Source: Vulcanimicrobiota bacterium
GTDB lineage: Bacteria > Vulcanimicrobiota > Vulcanimicrobiia > Vulcanimicrobiales > Vulcanimicrobiaceae
NCBI GenBank assembly: GCA_003136355.1
Contig: PLED01000018.1
Coordinates: 2,139-34,220 of the forward strand
Length of the DNA: 32,082 nt
Direction: 5' to 3'
In this document: piece after piece, positions 1-6,326 of the stretch
How the letters are laid out: each line of letters starts with the position of its first letter
Numbering within the stretch: position 1 is the first letter of the stretch
The notes under the pieces: model-generated
What the model was told of the DNA's origin: nothing
What the model saw: only the letters and a program-made list of their open reading frames with translations
Database searches by the model: none
Translations under genes and position numbers: made by a program

Positions 1-763
1 TGTCGCGCGTCGTGCCGGGAATCTCGGAGACGATTGCACGATCCTCGCCGAGCAGCGCATTTAACAAGGAAGACTTTCCGGCATTGGGCGGACCGACAAT
101 CGCAACTCCGACGCCTTCGCGGATTAAGCGCCCGGCTTCGCCTTCGCGCTGCAACCGGCGCAGCTCCGCAGCGATCGATTCCAGCGAACTCTCGAGCTCG
201 GCGCGATCGGGGTCGCGAACTTCATCGGGAAAATCGATCGACGCCGCAAGTTCTTCCAGAATCGTTGAAAGCCGCGCACGCAGCGCTTGCACTTCGCGCG
301 CAACTCCGCCCCCGAGATTTGCCGCGGCCGCGCGGGCAGCCGATCGCGATTCGGCCGCGAGCAGATCGGCGACCGCCGACGCTTCGTGCAGGTCCATCTT
401 TCCGTTGAGCAGCGCGCGCCGGCTAAATTCCCCGGCGCCGGCATAACTCGCCCCGCACGCCAGCAGCGCTCGCACGACTTCGCGCGCCACGATCGGCGAC
501 CCGTGAATCTGTAACTCGAGTGTGTCTTCGCCGGTGTAGCTGTGCGGAGCCGCGGAAAGAATAGCGATGCCGCGATCGACCGTGGCCCCGTTTTCGTCAA
601 CTACCGTGCCGTACGTCGCAACCTTCGGCGCTAATGCTTGAGTGGAACGAAACAATCGCGCCGCGAGCGAGCGCGTCTCCGGCCCGCTGATGCGCACGAT
701 CGCAATCGCACCGGCTCCGGCCGGAGTAGCGATTGCACAAATCGTTTCTCCTGATGTGGGCAC
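1..763 (-). CDS. mnmE: tRNA modification GTPase MnmE, N-terminal part (cut by window edge)
   Basis: MnmE, with MnmG, adds the carboxymethylaminomethyl (or taurinomethyl-like) group to wobble uridine 34 of certain tRNAs in the cytoplasm. About 254 residues are present, beginning at a GTG (761-763); an in-frame stop lies about 20 bases further upstream. The start reads [16 protein letters not shown], the usual MnmE N-terminus (folate-binding TrmE domain), followed by the family segment [18 protein letters not shown] around residues 125-140. The G-domain begins near residue 225 with the P-loop GPPNAGKSS and the G2-type motif EIPGTTRD. The remaining G-domain and the C-terminal helical domain with its terminal Cys lie outside the window. 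It is the last visible gene of the rpmH-rnpA-yidD-yidC-jag-mnmE run, a very widely conserved order beside oriC. Identification is firm. Confidence 0.95.
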   Translation of the reverse strand, partial: MPTSGETICAIATPAGAGAIAIVRISGPETRSLAARLFRSTQALAPKVATYGTVVDENGATVDRGIAILSAAPHSYTGEDTLELQIHGSPIVAREVVRALLACGASYAGAGEFSRRALLNGKMDLHEASAVADLLAAESRSAARAAAANLGGGVAREVQALRARLSTILEELAASIDFPDEVRDPDRAELESSLESIAAELRRLQREGEAGRLIREGVGVAIVGPPNAGKSSLLNALLGEDRAIVSEIPGTTRD

Positions 764-803
764 AGCGGCTTTAGTCTCTCTTCACAAGTTCTCGAAATAA
801 TGC

Positions 804-864
804 GGTGAGGCGCTCTTCGCCGAGCGATTAAACATAGCCAAAGCGAGGCGGAGAGTGCCTCACC
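804..864 (-). other. Long imperfect stem-loop between jag and mnmE
   Basis: The arms 804-821 and 847-864 are reverse complements over 18 positions with two mismatches, one of them G-U compatible, around a 25-base loop. The structure begins 3 bases after the jag stop codon and ends about 40 bases before the mnmE start, in the direction of transcription. There is no long T-run after it, so it is not a clear intrinsic terminator. It could be an mRNA-stabilising intercistronic hairpin, a partial terminator lowering mnmE expression, or a member of a dispersed repeat family. Confidence 0.6.
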
Positions 865-867
865 AAG

Positions 868-1491
868 TTATTTCGGGAAAACCACAACCCGGCGCTCCGG
901 TTCCACGCCTTCGGATTCGGTACGCACTGACGCGTTTTCGGCCAGTGCGATGTGTACGATCTTGCGTTCCGACGGCAGCATCGGTTCGAGCCTTTGCGGA
1001 GCATTCTCGCGAACGCAGCGCTCGAGCGTCATGAGCGCAAGGCTCTTCAGCTGATCGGCGCGGCGCGCGCGATAGCCCTCGGCATCGATGGTGTAATACT
1101 TGCGGCCCGTCTTCACACCGGCGTTGAGAATGTTGTTGAAAACCAGGTTCAGCGACTCGAGCGTGTTGCCGTGGCGTCCGATGAGCATCGCCAAGTCCGG
1201 ACCGGTGACTTCAAAGTACTCGCCTTCGGGCCGCGAGAGATAGTCGATCTCCGCGTGAGGCACGCCCATCTTTCCCAAGATCTCTTCGAGCAGGTCGCGG
1301 GCCGGCTTGGCCGCGTCAGGCATGGCGGTCTTCGGCCCTCGGCGCGCTGGCGGGGCGCTGCGGCGCGTGCCGTCAGGCGGGCGGCGTCCGCCGGTTCCGC
1401 CGCGGCGCACGCGCGATCCGGTTCCGGGAATATCGCGGTCGCGAATCTCCGCGGGCTGCTGATCTTCGGGCTCGATGTCGTCTTCAAACAT
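868..1491 (-). CDS. jag: Jag/KhpB (EloR) family RNA-binding protein, KH and R3H domains
   Basis: RNA-binding protein of the Jag/KhpB/EloR family, usually encoded next to yidC and, in Gram-positives, linked to control of cell elongation. The 207-residue product has a disordered, Arg/Pro/Gly-rich N-terminus (1-55), a KH-II-like domain (about 60-140) with the loop GRHGNTLESL in place of the usual GKxGxTL, and an R3H domain (about 145-207) with the signature RKIVH. The N-terminal Jag_N domain common in Firmicutes is not recognisable; a charged low-complexity region takes its place. The ATG is preceded by a purine-rich AGAAGG site and lies two bases after the yidC stop. Family assignment is strong; its role in this lineage is inferred. 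Confidence 0.9.
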   Translation of the reverse strand: MFEDDIEPEDQQPAEIRDRDIPGTGSRVRRGGTGGRRPPDGTRRSAPPARRGPKTAMPDAAKPARDLLEEILGKMGVPHAEIDYLSRPEGEYFEVTGPDLAMLIGRHGNTLESLNLVFNNILNAGVKTGRKYYTIDAEGYRARRADQLKSLALMTLERCVRENAPQRLEPMLPSERKIVHIALAENASVRTESEGVEPERRVVVFPK

Positions 1492-1493
1492 AG

Positions 1494-2363
1494 CTACCTT
1501 CTTGCGCCTCTCTTTTTCTTTTTGTTTCTGCGCGAACCGCCCCGCTGCTGGCCGGAGACTTCACCGTTGGCTTTCGGCAGCGCTTTGGTCTGCGCGTCCG
1601 CCGGCAAATCCGTGATGGCATGGAAGTCGTCCAGCGCCGAGAGCGGCTGGTGGTATTTGCCGAGCAGATAAAATTGTTGGCCCATCGTGAACAAGTTGTA
1701 GGAGAACCAGTAGAGCACCATCGCCGACGGCCAGTTGTAGCGAAGGCCCAAAAATCCGAGCATCAGCGGCGAGAAGTACGCCATCAGCCTTTGCGTCTGC
1801 GCCTGCTGCGGGTCGGCCGACGGCATCGTGGCGTAGCGCGAATAGAAATACATGGATATCGCGTAAAGCAGCAGCAGCACAATGTCGGCCGCCGCCAAGT
1901 TCGGCGCGAAGATATACGCCTTCCATAAAAGCGGCGCCACATGCTGTGTGAACGGCGCGCCGACCCACAGCCAGTGTTCGTTCTTGTAAAGTTCTTTGTG
2001 CGCCCACACCGCGTAATAAACGCTGATGATGATCGGATACTGTACGAGCATCGGCCAGCAGCCCGCCAGCGGATTGGCGCCTTCGCGCTTGTACAGCTCC
2101 ATGGTTTCTTTTTGATAGCGCTGCGGATCGCTCTTGGCGTATTTGGCCTGAAGCGCTTTCATTTGCGGAGCGAGCTTCTGCATCTTGATCATCGACATGA
2201 ACTGCTTGGTGTTCAGCGGCCAGGAGATCAATTTGAAGCCGAGCGCAAAGATAACCAAACTCCAGCCGCGGCTGTGTACCACCGAGTTGATCGCGTTGAG
2301 AATGGCGGTGATACCGTTGACGATCGGATCCAGAAACGCGTTCGTGGCAAAAATGAAATGCAC
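1494..2363 (-). CDS. yidC: Membrane protein insertase YidC (Oxa1/Alb3 type)
   Basis: YidC inserts and folds inner-membrane proteins, alone or with SecYEG. This 289-residue form is the short Oxa1/Alb3 type: a first hydrophobic segment around 8-28, a second at 33-50, a cytosolic coiled-coil hairpin around 53-90 (MIKMQKLAPQMKALQ), and further membrane segments near 100-118, 145-170, 190-210 and 215-235. The tail is strongly basic (SRRNKKKKRGARR), typical for ribosome contact. The conserved groove arginine of the second helix appears as Lys44 (FKLISWPL), a conservative change also seen in Alb3-like proteins. No large periplasmic P1 domain of the proteobacterial type is present. The start is GTG, three bases after the yidD stop, implying coupling within the rpmH operon. 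Confidence 0.95.
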   Translation of the reverse strand: MHFIFATNAFLDPIVNGITAILNAINSVVHSRGWSLVIFALGFKLISWPLNTKQFMSMIKMQKLAPQMKALQAKYAKSDPQRYQKETMELYKREGANPLAGCWPMLVQYPIIISVYYAVWAHKELYKNEHWLWVGAPFTQHVAPLLWKAYIFAPNLAAADIVLLLLYAISMYFYSRYATMPSADPQQAQTQRLMAYFSPLMLGFLGLRYNWPSAMVLYWFSYNLFTMGQQFYLLGKYHQPLSALDDFHAITDLPADAQTKALPKANGEVSGQQRGGSRRNKKKKRGARR

Positions 2364-2366
2364 GAT

Positions 2367-2582
2367 CTATCTCTCGGTTACCGGATCGAATCCGCCGGGA
2401 TGCCACGGGTGACAGCGCGCAAGCCGGCTTACGGCCATCGCGCCGCCGCGCAGCAGGCCGTGTTTTTCAAACGCCTGCGCCGCGTATTCCGAACAGCTCG
2501 GATAGAAACGGCACGCGGGCGGAAGAAGCGGAGAAACGACGATCTTATAGACGCGCAGCGCGGCAACCGCGATCCCGCGCAC
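2367..2582 (-). CDS. yidD: Membrane protein insertion efficiency factor YidD
   Basis: Small 71-residue membrane-associated protein that assists YidC-dependent insertion. It shows the whole family pattern: an amphipathic basic N-terminus ([20 protein letters not shown]), then [22 protein letters not shown] with the two invariant cysteines, and the final [12 protein letters not shown] motif with the third cysteine. The GTG start overlaps the last base of the rnpA stop (TAGTG arrangement), so it is translationally coupled to rnpA. Position between rnpA and yidC is the standard one. No anomaly seen. Confidence 0.95.
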   Translation of the reverse strand: MRGIAVAALRVYKIVVSPLLPPACRFYPSCSEYAAQAFEKHGLLRGGAMAVSRLARCHPWHPGGFDPVTER

Positions 2583-2902
2583 TACGCTAACGCTCGCGAG
2601 AGTTCGGAGCGCAGGTCCCCGTACGTCGCGGCGGCCGTGGAAGGGCGCGCGACGACCAAAATCCGGACCTGCGGATCGGCGGGAACGAGCTCGTGCAGTG
2701 CGGCCGCGATGCGGCGCTTCACCGTATTACGGATGACGGCTTTGCCCACTGACGTGGAAACGGTAATGCCCACGAGCGGGCGTTCGCCTTGCGGGGCGCC
2801 TTCGCCGCGGTAAACGGTCAAATTCGGGGTGGCCATACGCCGGCCGCGCTGGCGCAGGCGGGCGAAATCCGCCTGACGGCGCAGGCTGGCAAAGCGTCGC
2901 AT
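2582..2902 (-). CDS. rnpA: Ribonuclease P protein component
   Basis: Protein subunit of RNase P, which binds the catalytic RNA and the 5' leader of pre-tRNAs. The 106-residue product has the expected basic start ([15 protein letters not shown]), the beta-strand segment [13 protein letters not shown] and the diagnostic RNR-type RNA-binding helix [14 protein letters not shown] around residues 58-71. Length is at the short end of the usual 100-130. The ATG shares one base with the rpmH stop (TGATG), so translation is coupled to L34. The rnpB RNA is not in the window. Confidence 0.95.
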   Translation of the reverse strand: MRRFASLRRQADFARLRQRGRRMATPNLTVYRGEGAPQGERPLVGITVSTSVGKAVIRNTVKRRIAAALHELVPADPQVRILVVARPSTAAATYGDLRSELSRALA

Positions 2903-3036
2903 CAGACGCTGAGGCGCTTGCGGCCCTTTCTGCGGCGGGCCGCGATGACGCGGCGGCCGTTTTTGGTGGACATACGCTCGCGAAAGCCGTGGACGCGCTT
3001 GCGCCGGCGGTTATGCGGTTGGAAGGTCCGCTTCAT
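2902..3036 (-). CDS. rpmH: 50S ribosomal protein L34
   Basis: 44-residue, extremely basic protein: [18 protein letters not shown], then [24 protein letters not shown], the complete L34 signature. It is the first gene of the minus-strand operon and its stop overlaps the rnpA start. Two sigma70-like promoters lie about 55 and 195 bases upstream. Being adjacent to dnaA but divergent is the classical oriC arrangement. Identification is certain. Confidence 0.97.
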   Translation of the reverse strand: MKRTFQPHNRRRKRVHGFRERMSTKNGRRVIAARRRKGRKRLSV

Positions 3037-3091
3037 GAAGGAATGTACTCCTGGGAACGTGCTGCGGATGCACCCGCCGGCACAGCCACCT

Positions 3092-3121
3092 AGTATAGGG
3101 CCCGCACGACCGCAGCGTCAA
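3092..3121 (-). promoter_or_regulatory. Promoter P1 (proximal) of the rpmH operon
   Basis: On the minus strand a -35 hexamer TTGACG (3116-3121) and a -10 hexamer TATACT (3092-3097) are separated by 18 bases. Each matches the sigma70 consensus at five of six positions. Transcription would start near 3085, about 50 bases ahead of the rpmH ATG. Confidence 0.7.
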
Positions 3122-3229
3122 GCCGAGTCCGATTTGCCGGTCAACGCTAGCCTCCGCAACGTAAAGAAATCTCTTGTGAAAGGTGAAGGGTGGCGCGCCC
3201 GAGAGGGCCGCCGGGCGAACAGGCACGGT

Positions 3230-3258
3230 AGTATAGCCATCCGTACTCGGGCCGTCAA
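3230..3258 (-). promoter_or_regulatory. Promoter P2 (distal) of the rpmH operon
   Basis: A second minus-strand promoter with exactly the same hexamers, TTGACG (3253-3258) and TATACT (3230-3235), and an ideal 17-base spacer. It lies about 140 bases upstream of P1 and points the same way. It sits just left of the first DnaA-box inverted pair (3280-3299), so DnaA binding could influence it; that is inference. Confidence 0.75.
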
Positions 3259-3279
3259 GCAAAGATTGAGAAACGGACG

Positions 3280-3311
3280 CTCTCCACACTTGTGGAGAAG
3301 GCTGTGGAAAG
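3280..3311. promoter_or_regulatory. DnaA-box cluster I (inverted pair plus one)
   Basis: TCTCCACA at 3281-3288 and TGTGGAGA at 3291-3298 form a perfect 8-base inverted repeat with a two-base centre. Each half is a one- or two-mismatch DnaA box (consensus TTATNCACA). A third, TGTGGAAAG at 3303-3311, follows in the same orientation as the right half. Confidence 0.6.
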
Positions 3312-3372
3312 CGTTGCGCGGACGCTTGCTAGACTTGGGCCTAAAAGCCCGGCGCGGCGGGCATTTTCGCGC

Positions 3373-3402
3373 TTGTCAATACATGCGCAACAGCGGTGGA
3401 AT
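3373..3402 (+). promoter_or_regulatory. Candidate dnaA promoter
   Basis: TTGTCA (3373-3378; five of six to TTGACA) and TGGAAT (3397-3402; four of six to TATAAT) are 18 bases apart. Start of transcription would fall near 3410, just ahead of the tandem DnaA boxes at 3441-3457, which would suit autorepression. The -10 match is modest and other starts are possible. Confidence 0.35.
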
Positions 3403-3440
3403 ACGTGTGTTTTGGCCTGAAAAAACGATGGTTCTACACC

Positions 3441-3457
3441 TGTGGATAAGTGGATAA
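3441..3457 (-). promoter_or_regulatory. DnaA-box cluster II: tandem high-affinity boxes
   Basis: TGTGGATAA (3441-3449) is an exact consensus DnaA box read on the minus strand, and AGTGGATAA (3449-3457) directly abuts it with one mismatch. A weaker opposing box TTCTACACC (3432-3440) precedes them. Located about 130 bases before the dnaA ATG, they fit both origin function and DnaA autoregulation. Confidence 0.75.
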
Positions 3458-3586
3458 GAATCTCTTAATTTACCGCAGGATACGACCCCGATAGCGCCAA
3501 CCTGTGCGCCTCCACGAAGGGACTGCGCCGTCAGACTTTTGTCGATGGTGGAGTTCCGAACTAGACGACGACGGGACGGATACAGG

Positions 3587-4957
3587 ATGGCGCTTGCGGC
3601 TGGAAACACCGATATTTCCAATGAACTCTGGCAAACCGCACTCACAGCGCTAGAACGAAAGTTTTCCAAACCAGTTTACGAGATGTGGATCAAGCCGTTG
3701 CGGCTAGTATCCCTCAACGGGAACGAGCTGCTGCTGGCGGTCGGGAACACGTTTGCCCGCGAATGGACCGAAAACCGCCTCAAAGTGCAGATCGCCGAAG
3801 CGCTCGCCGAAACGTTCGGAACGGTTTTCGAGCTGCAATTCGTTATCGTCGAACCGCTTAGCGAATCGCCCGCAGCCGAAGGGTCCGCGCCGCCCGCGAC
3901 GGGCTCCGCCCGCCTGCAAACCGAGTTCCGGCCGGGCAATCTGAACTCGCGCTATAAGTTTGAAGAGTTCGTCATCGGCAATTCCAACCGGTTCGCACAC
4001 GCCGCGGCGCAAGCGGTCGCAGCGGCGCCGGCGCGCGCATACAATCCGCTGTTTTTGTACGGCGGCGTCGGACTGGGCAAGACGCATCTCATGCACGCGA
4101 TCGGACACCGGGTGCTGCAAGACATTCCCGACGCCAACGTCGTCTACGTATCGAGCGAAAAATTCACCAACGAATTCATCATCGCGGTGCAAAACAACAA
4201 GACGCTCGAGTTTCGCAACAAGTATCGCTTGGTCGACGTCTTGCTGATCGACGACATCCAATTCTTGGAAGGCAAGGAAGGCACGCAAGAAGAGTTCTTC
4301 CACACCTTCAACGCGCTGCACGAATCTGGGCGCCAGCTCGTCATCTCGAGCGATCGTCCGCCCAAAGAGATTCAAACGCTGGAAAACCGTCTGCGCTCGC
4401 GGTTTGAATGGGGACTGCTCACCGATATTCAGCCGCCCGACTTGGAAACGCGTGAAGCGATTCTGCGCAAGAAAGCGGAGTCGGAGAAGATTCCGGTGCC
4501 CGACGAAGTGACGTCGTACATCGCCAAAGTGATCCCATCGAACATCCGCGAGCTCGAGGGCGCGCTGATTCGCGTGGTCGCGTTCTCGTCGCTAACCAAG
4601 TCTTCCATCACGGTCGACCTCGCCGCCGAGGTACTGAAGAACGCCGTGGCCCAGATGCCGCTGCGCCGCGTAACCATTGACACCATCAAAGACAAGATCG
4701 CGAAGGCGCACGGACTGACCATCAAAGAAATGGACAACCACCGGCGCGACCAGCGAGTAGCCGGCCCCCGTCAGATCGCCATGTTCGTCTGCACCGAACT
4801 GACGGATTGTTCTCTGCCCCACATCGCGCGTGAGTTCAATAAGAAGGACCACACGACGGTGATGTACGCGCGGGACAAGGTCAAGGACCAAATGCAGCGC
4901 GACGAAGCCTACCGCAACAAGATCCGCTCGCTCCTGGCGCTGTGCCAGACCGACTAG
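3587..4957 (+). CDS. dnaA: Chromosomal replication initiator DnaA
   Basis: AAA+ ATPase that binds DnaA boxes, opens oriC and recruits the helicase. The 456-residue protein has domain I (about 8-85: LWQTALTALERKFSKPVYEMWIKPL), a short linker (90-115), the AAA+ domain (about 120-345) with Walker A GGVGLGKTH (Lys165), Walker B LLIDD (Asp222-223), sensor I ISSDRPP and sensor II IRELEGALIR, and the DNA-binding domain (360-456) with DHTTVMYARDKV. In the basic loop the usual VARPRQ reads VAGPRQ (390-396), losing one Arg; other contacts are kept. I chose the ATG at 3587 because it places domain I at its normal distance; earlier in-frame starts at 3539 (TTG) and 3545 (ATG) would add an uncharacteristic Arg-rich leader. 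Confidence 0.97.
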   Translation: MALAAGNTDISNELWQTALTALERKFSKPVYEMWIKPLRLVSLNGNELLLAVGNTFAREWTENRLKVQIAEALAETFGTVFELQFVIVEPLSESPAAEGSAPPATGSARLQTEFRPGNLNSRYKFEEFVIGNSNRFAHAAAQAVAAAPARAYNPLFLYGGVGLGKTHLMHAIGHRVLQDIPDANVVYVSSEKFTNEFIIAVQNNKTLEFRNKYRLVDVLLIDDIQFLEGKEGTQEEFFHTFNALHESGRQLVISSDRPPKEIQTLENRLRSRFEWGLLTDIQPPDLETREAILRKKAESEKIPVPDEVTSYIAKVIPSNIRELEGALIRVVAFSSLTKSSITVDLAAEVLKNAVAQMPLRRVTIDTIKDKIAKAHGLTIKEMDNHRRDQRVAGPRQIAMFVCTELTDCSLPHIAREFNKKDHTTVMYARDKVKDQMQRDEAYRNKIRSLLALCQTD

Positions 4958-5138
4958 CGTTCCTACATCTTATATACACGACATGATGCACAGGGCGGCT
5001 CCCAACGCGTGGATAACTGGCCGGAAGCGGCCGGCGGTGTAAATGTGTAGGAAGTCCCCAAGGTCTTGCACAGGTTATGCCGGGCACAAACCCGCATCGT
5101 AGCAAGCAAATCGGGGCTTCTTCGCAGAATGCACCGCC

Positions 5139-5156
5139 TTACTACTACTATTATTA
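5139..5156. promoter_or_regulatory. Putative DnaA-trio element
   Basis: Six consecutive triplets TTA-CTA-CTA-CTA-TTA-TTA. Their complement reads 3'-AAT-GAT-GAT-GAT-AAT-AAT-5', i.e. three perfect and three near-perfect 3'-GAT-5' trios, all with the central A known to matter most for single-strand DnaA binding. They directly precede the AT-rich tract 5151-5174 and follow a weak DnaA box and GCC. Confidence 0.65.
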
Positions 5157-5164
5157 GATCTTTT

Positions 5165-5170
5165 TATAAT
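5165..5170 (+). promoter_or_regulatory. Possible dnaN -10 element inside the AT-rich tract
   Basis: A perfect TATAAT lies 32 bases before the dnaN ATG, but the position 17-18 bases upstream is the CTA triplet run and has no match to TTGACA. It may be a promoter for dnaN, a part of the unwinding element, or both. Confidence 0.3.
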
Positions 5171-5202
5171 AAAGAGCCAACGACGACAGCAATGAGTGTG
5201 GA

Positions 5203-6318
5203 ATGAAGTTCACCTGTAACACGAAAGACATCTCCGGCGCAGTCGGTGCCGCAAGCAAGGTCGTTAACGCGCATACGACGGTTCCGATCTTGTCCAACGT
5301 GCTGCTCAGCGCAGACGACGGCAAGATATCGGTGCGCGCGACCGATCTCGAAGTGACGCTCGAACACGCTTTCAAGGCCGAGGTCAGTGAGTCGGGCAGC
5401 GTGACGGTCCCGGCAAAATTGTTCAGCAGCTATTTGGGCAATCTGCAAGCCGGACTCATGGAACTGACCGGAACGCCGACTCGTGCCAGCGTCAAATACG
5501 AGCGCAGCAGCTACGATTTCCACGCATTGCCGGCCGAAGAGTATCCGCCGCTGCCCACCGCGCAGAAGGGCCAGAACTTCCGGATCTCCGCCAAGAGATT
5601 TCGTGACGGCGTCAACGCCGCGATCTTCGCCGCCTCGAGCGAGGAAGCGCGCGGCGCGGTCCTGATGGGCACGCTGCTCGAACTCGAAGGCGACTCGCTG
5701 ACGATGGTCGCGACCGACGGTTACCGCCTGGCAAAATACCAAACCACGCTAGAGAGCGGCATCTCGGGCAGCGAAAAATATATCGTGCCGTCGCGCGCGC
5801 TCATCGAGGCAGCGCGGAATGTGGGCGGCGCGGAGTTCGTCGATGTCACCGCGCTCGGTACCCAGAGCAACCAGCTGATGTTTTCGGCAGCCGACGCGTC
5901 GATCACGGTCCGTCTGGTCGACGGACAATATCCCAACTACGGGCAAGTCATCCCGGCGAAATTCGATCGCTCGATGACGGTGAGCACACCGAGTTTAATC
6001 GCCGCGCTGCGCCGCGCCGAACTGGTTGCCGGCGATCGCGCAAGCATGGTGAAGCTCGCGGTGGCAAATCAAACGCTGATCGTCACCGCAAGTTCGGACG
6101 TCTCTGGCAACGCGTACGAAGAGCTCGAGGTCGAACAGCAGGGCGAAGATTTGACCATCGCGTTCAACGCCCGTTATCTTGTGGAGATTCTCAACCACAT
6201 CGAAAGCGCGCAAACCGTGATGGAATTCCTCGGACCACTTTCACCGGCGGCCATCAAACCGGTCGAGCCGGCGGAGGGCGCGCAGCAACTTTACGTTTTG
6301 ATGCCGCTGCGGCAATAG
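5203..6318 (+). CDS. dnaN: DNA polymerase III beta subunit (sliding clamp)
   Basis: The homodimeric ring that tethers DNA polymerase III to DNA and serves as a docking platform for replication and repair proteins. The 371 residues are normal length and split into three similar clamp folds: 1-120 (MKFTCNTKDISGAVGAASKVV, then the family phrase TTVPILSNVLL), about 128-245 (ATDGYRLAKYQ near 170) and about 250-371, ending in VLMPLRQ, the usual VLMPxR terminus that helps shape the peptide-binding pocket. The ATG at 5203 gives the expected N-terminus. The stop TAG shares its last base with a GTG that could start the next gene. Confidence 0.97.
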   Translation: MKFTCNTKDISGAVGAASKVVNAHTTVPILSNVLLSADDGKISVRATDLEVTLEHAFKAEVSESGSVTVPAKLFSSYLGNLQAGLMELTGTPTRASVKYERSSYDFHALPAEEYPPLPTAQKGQNFRISAKRFRDGVNAAIFAASSEEARGAVLMGTLLELEGDSLTMVATDGYRLAKYQTTLESGISGSEKYIVPSRALIEAARNVGGAEFVDVTALGTQSNQLMFSAADASITVRLVDGQYPNYGQVIPAKFDRSMTVSTPSLIAALRRAELVAGDRASMVKLAVANQTLIVTASSDVSGNAYEELEVEQQGEDLTIAFNARYLVEILNHIESAQTVMEFLGPLSPAAIKPVEPAEGAQQLYVLMPLRQ

Positions 6319-6326
6319 TGGCCGTC

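Larger units (their letters stand above)
3037..3586. other. rpmH-dnaA intergenic region, upstream half of oriC
   Basis: A 550-base non-coding stretch between the divergent rpmH and dnaA genes. The left half holds the two rpmH promoters. The right half holds the DnaA-box cluster: an inverted pair at 3280-3299 (CTCTCCACA / TGTGGAGAA), a variant TGTGGAAAG at 3303-3311, a perfect TGTGGATAA at 3441-3449 and a near-perfect AGTGGATAA at 3449-3457. An AT-richer patch (about 3456-3473) follows. No small gene was recognised. The arrangement matches the upstream half of bipartite origins such as that of Bacillus; function is inferred from motifs and location. Confidence 0.75.
4958..5202. other. dnaA-dnaN intergenic region, downstream half of oriC with unwinding element
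   Basis: 245 bases with no gene. It contains degenerate DnaA boxes TTATATACA (4970-4978), TGATGCACA (4984-4992), CGTGGATAA (5008-5016, minus) and TGTGTAGGA (5044-5052, minus), each one or two mismatches from consensus. A small GC hairpin lies at 5019-5032 (GGCCG/CGGCC). A weak box GAATGCACC (5127-5135) is followed by GCC, then the triplet run at 5139-5156 and an AT tract to about 5174. Box cluster, GC step, triplets and AT tract occur in the order described for the basal unwinding system of Bacillus oriC, so I infer that strand opening starts here. Confidence 0.75.

Noticed and set aside
3539-3586. Longer dnaA starts (TTG 3539, ATG 3545)
   Set aside because: They add an Arg-rich leader not seen in DnaA and shift domain I from the usual distance.
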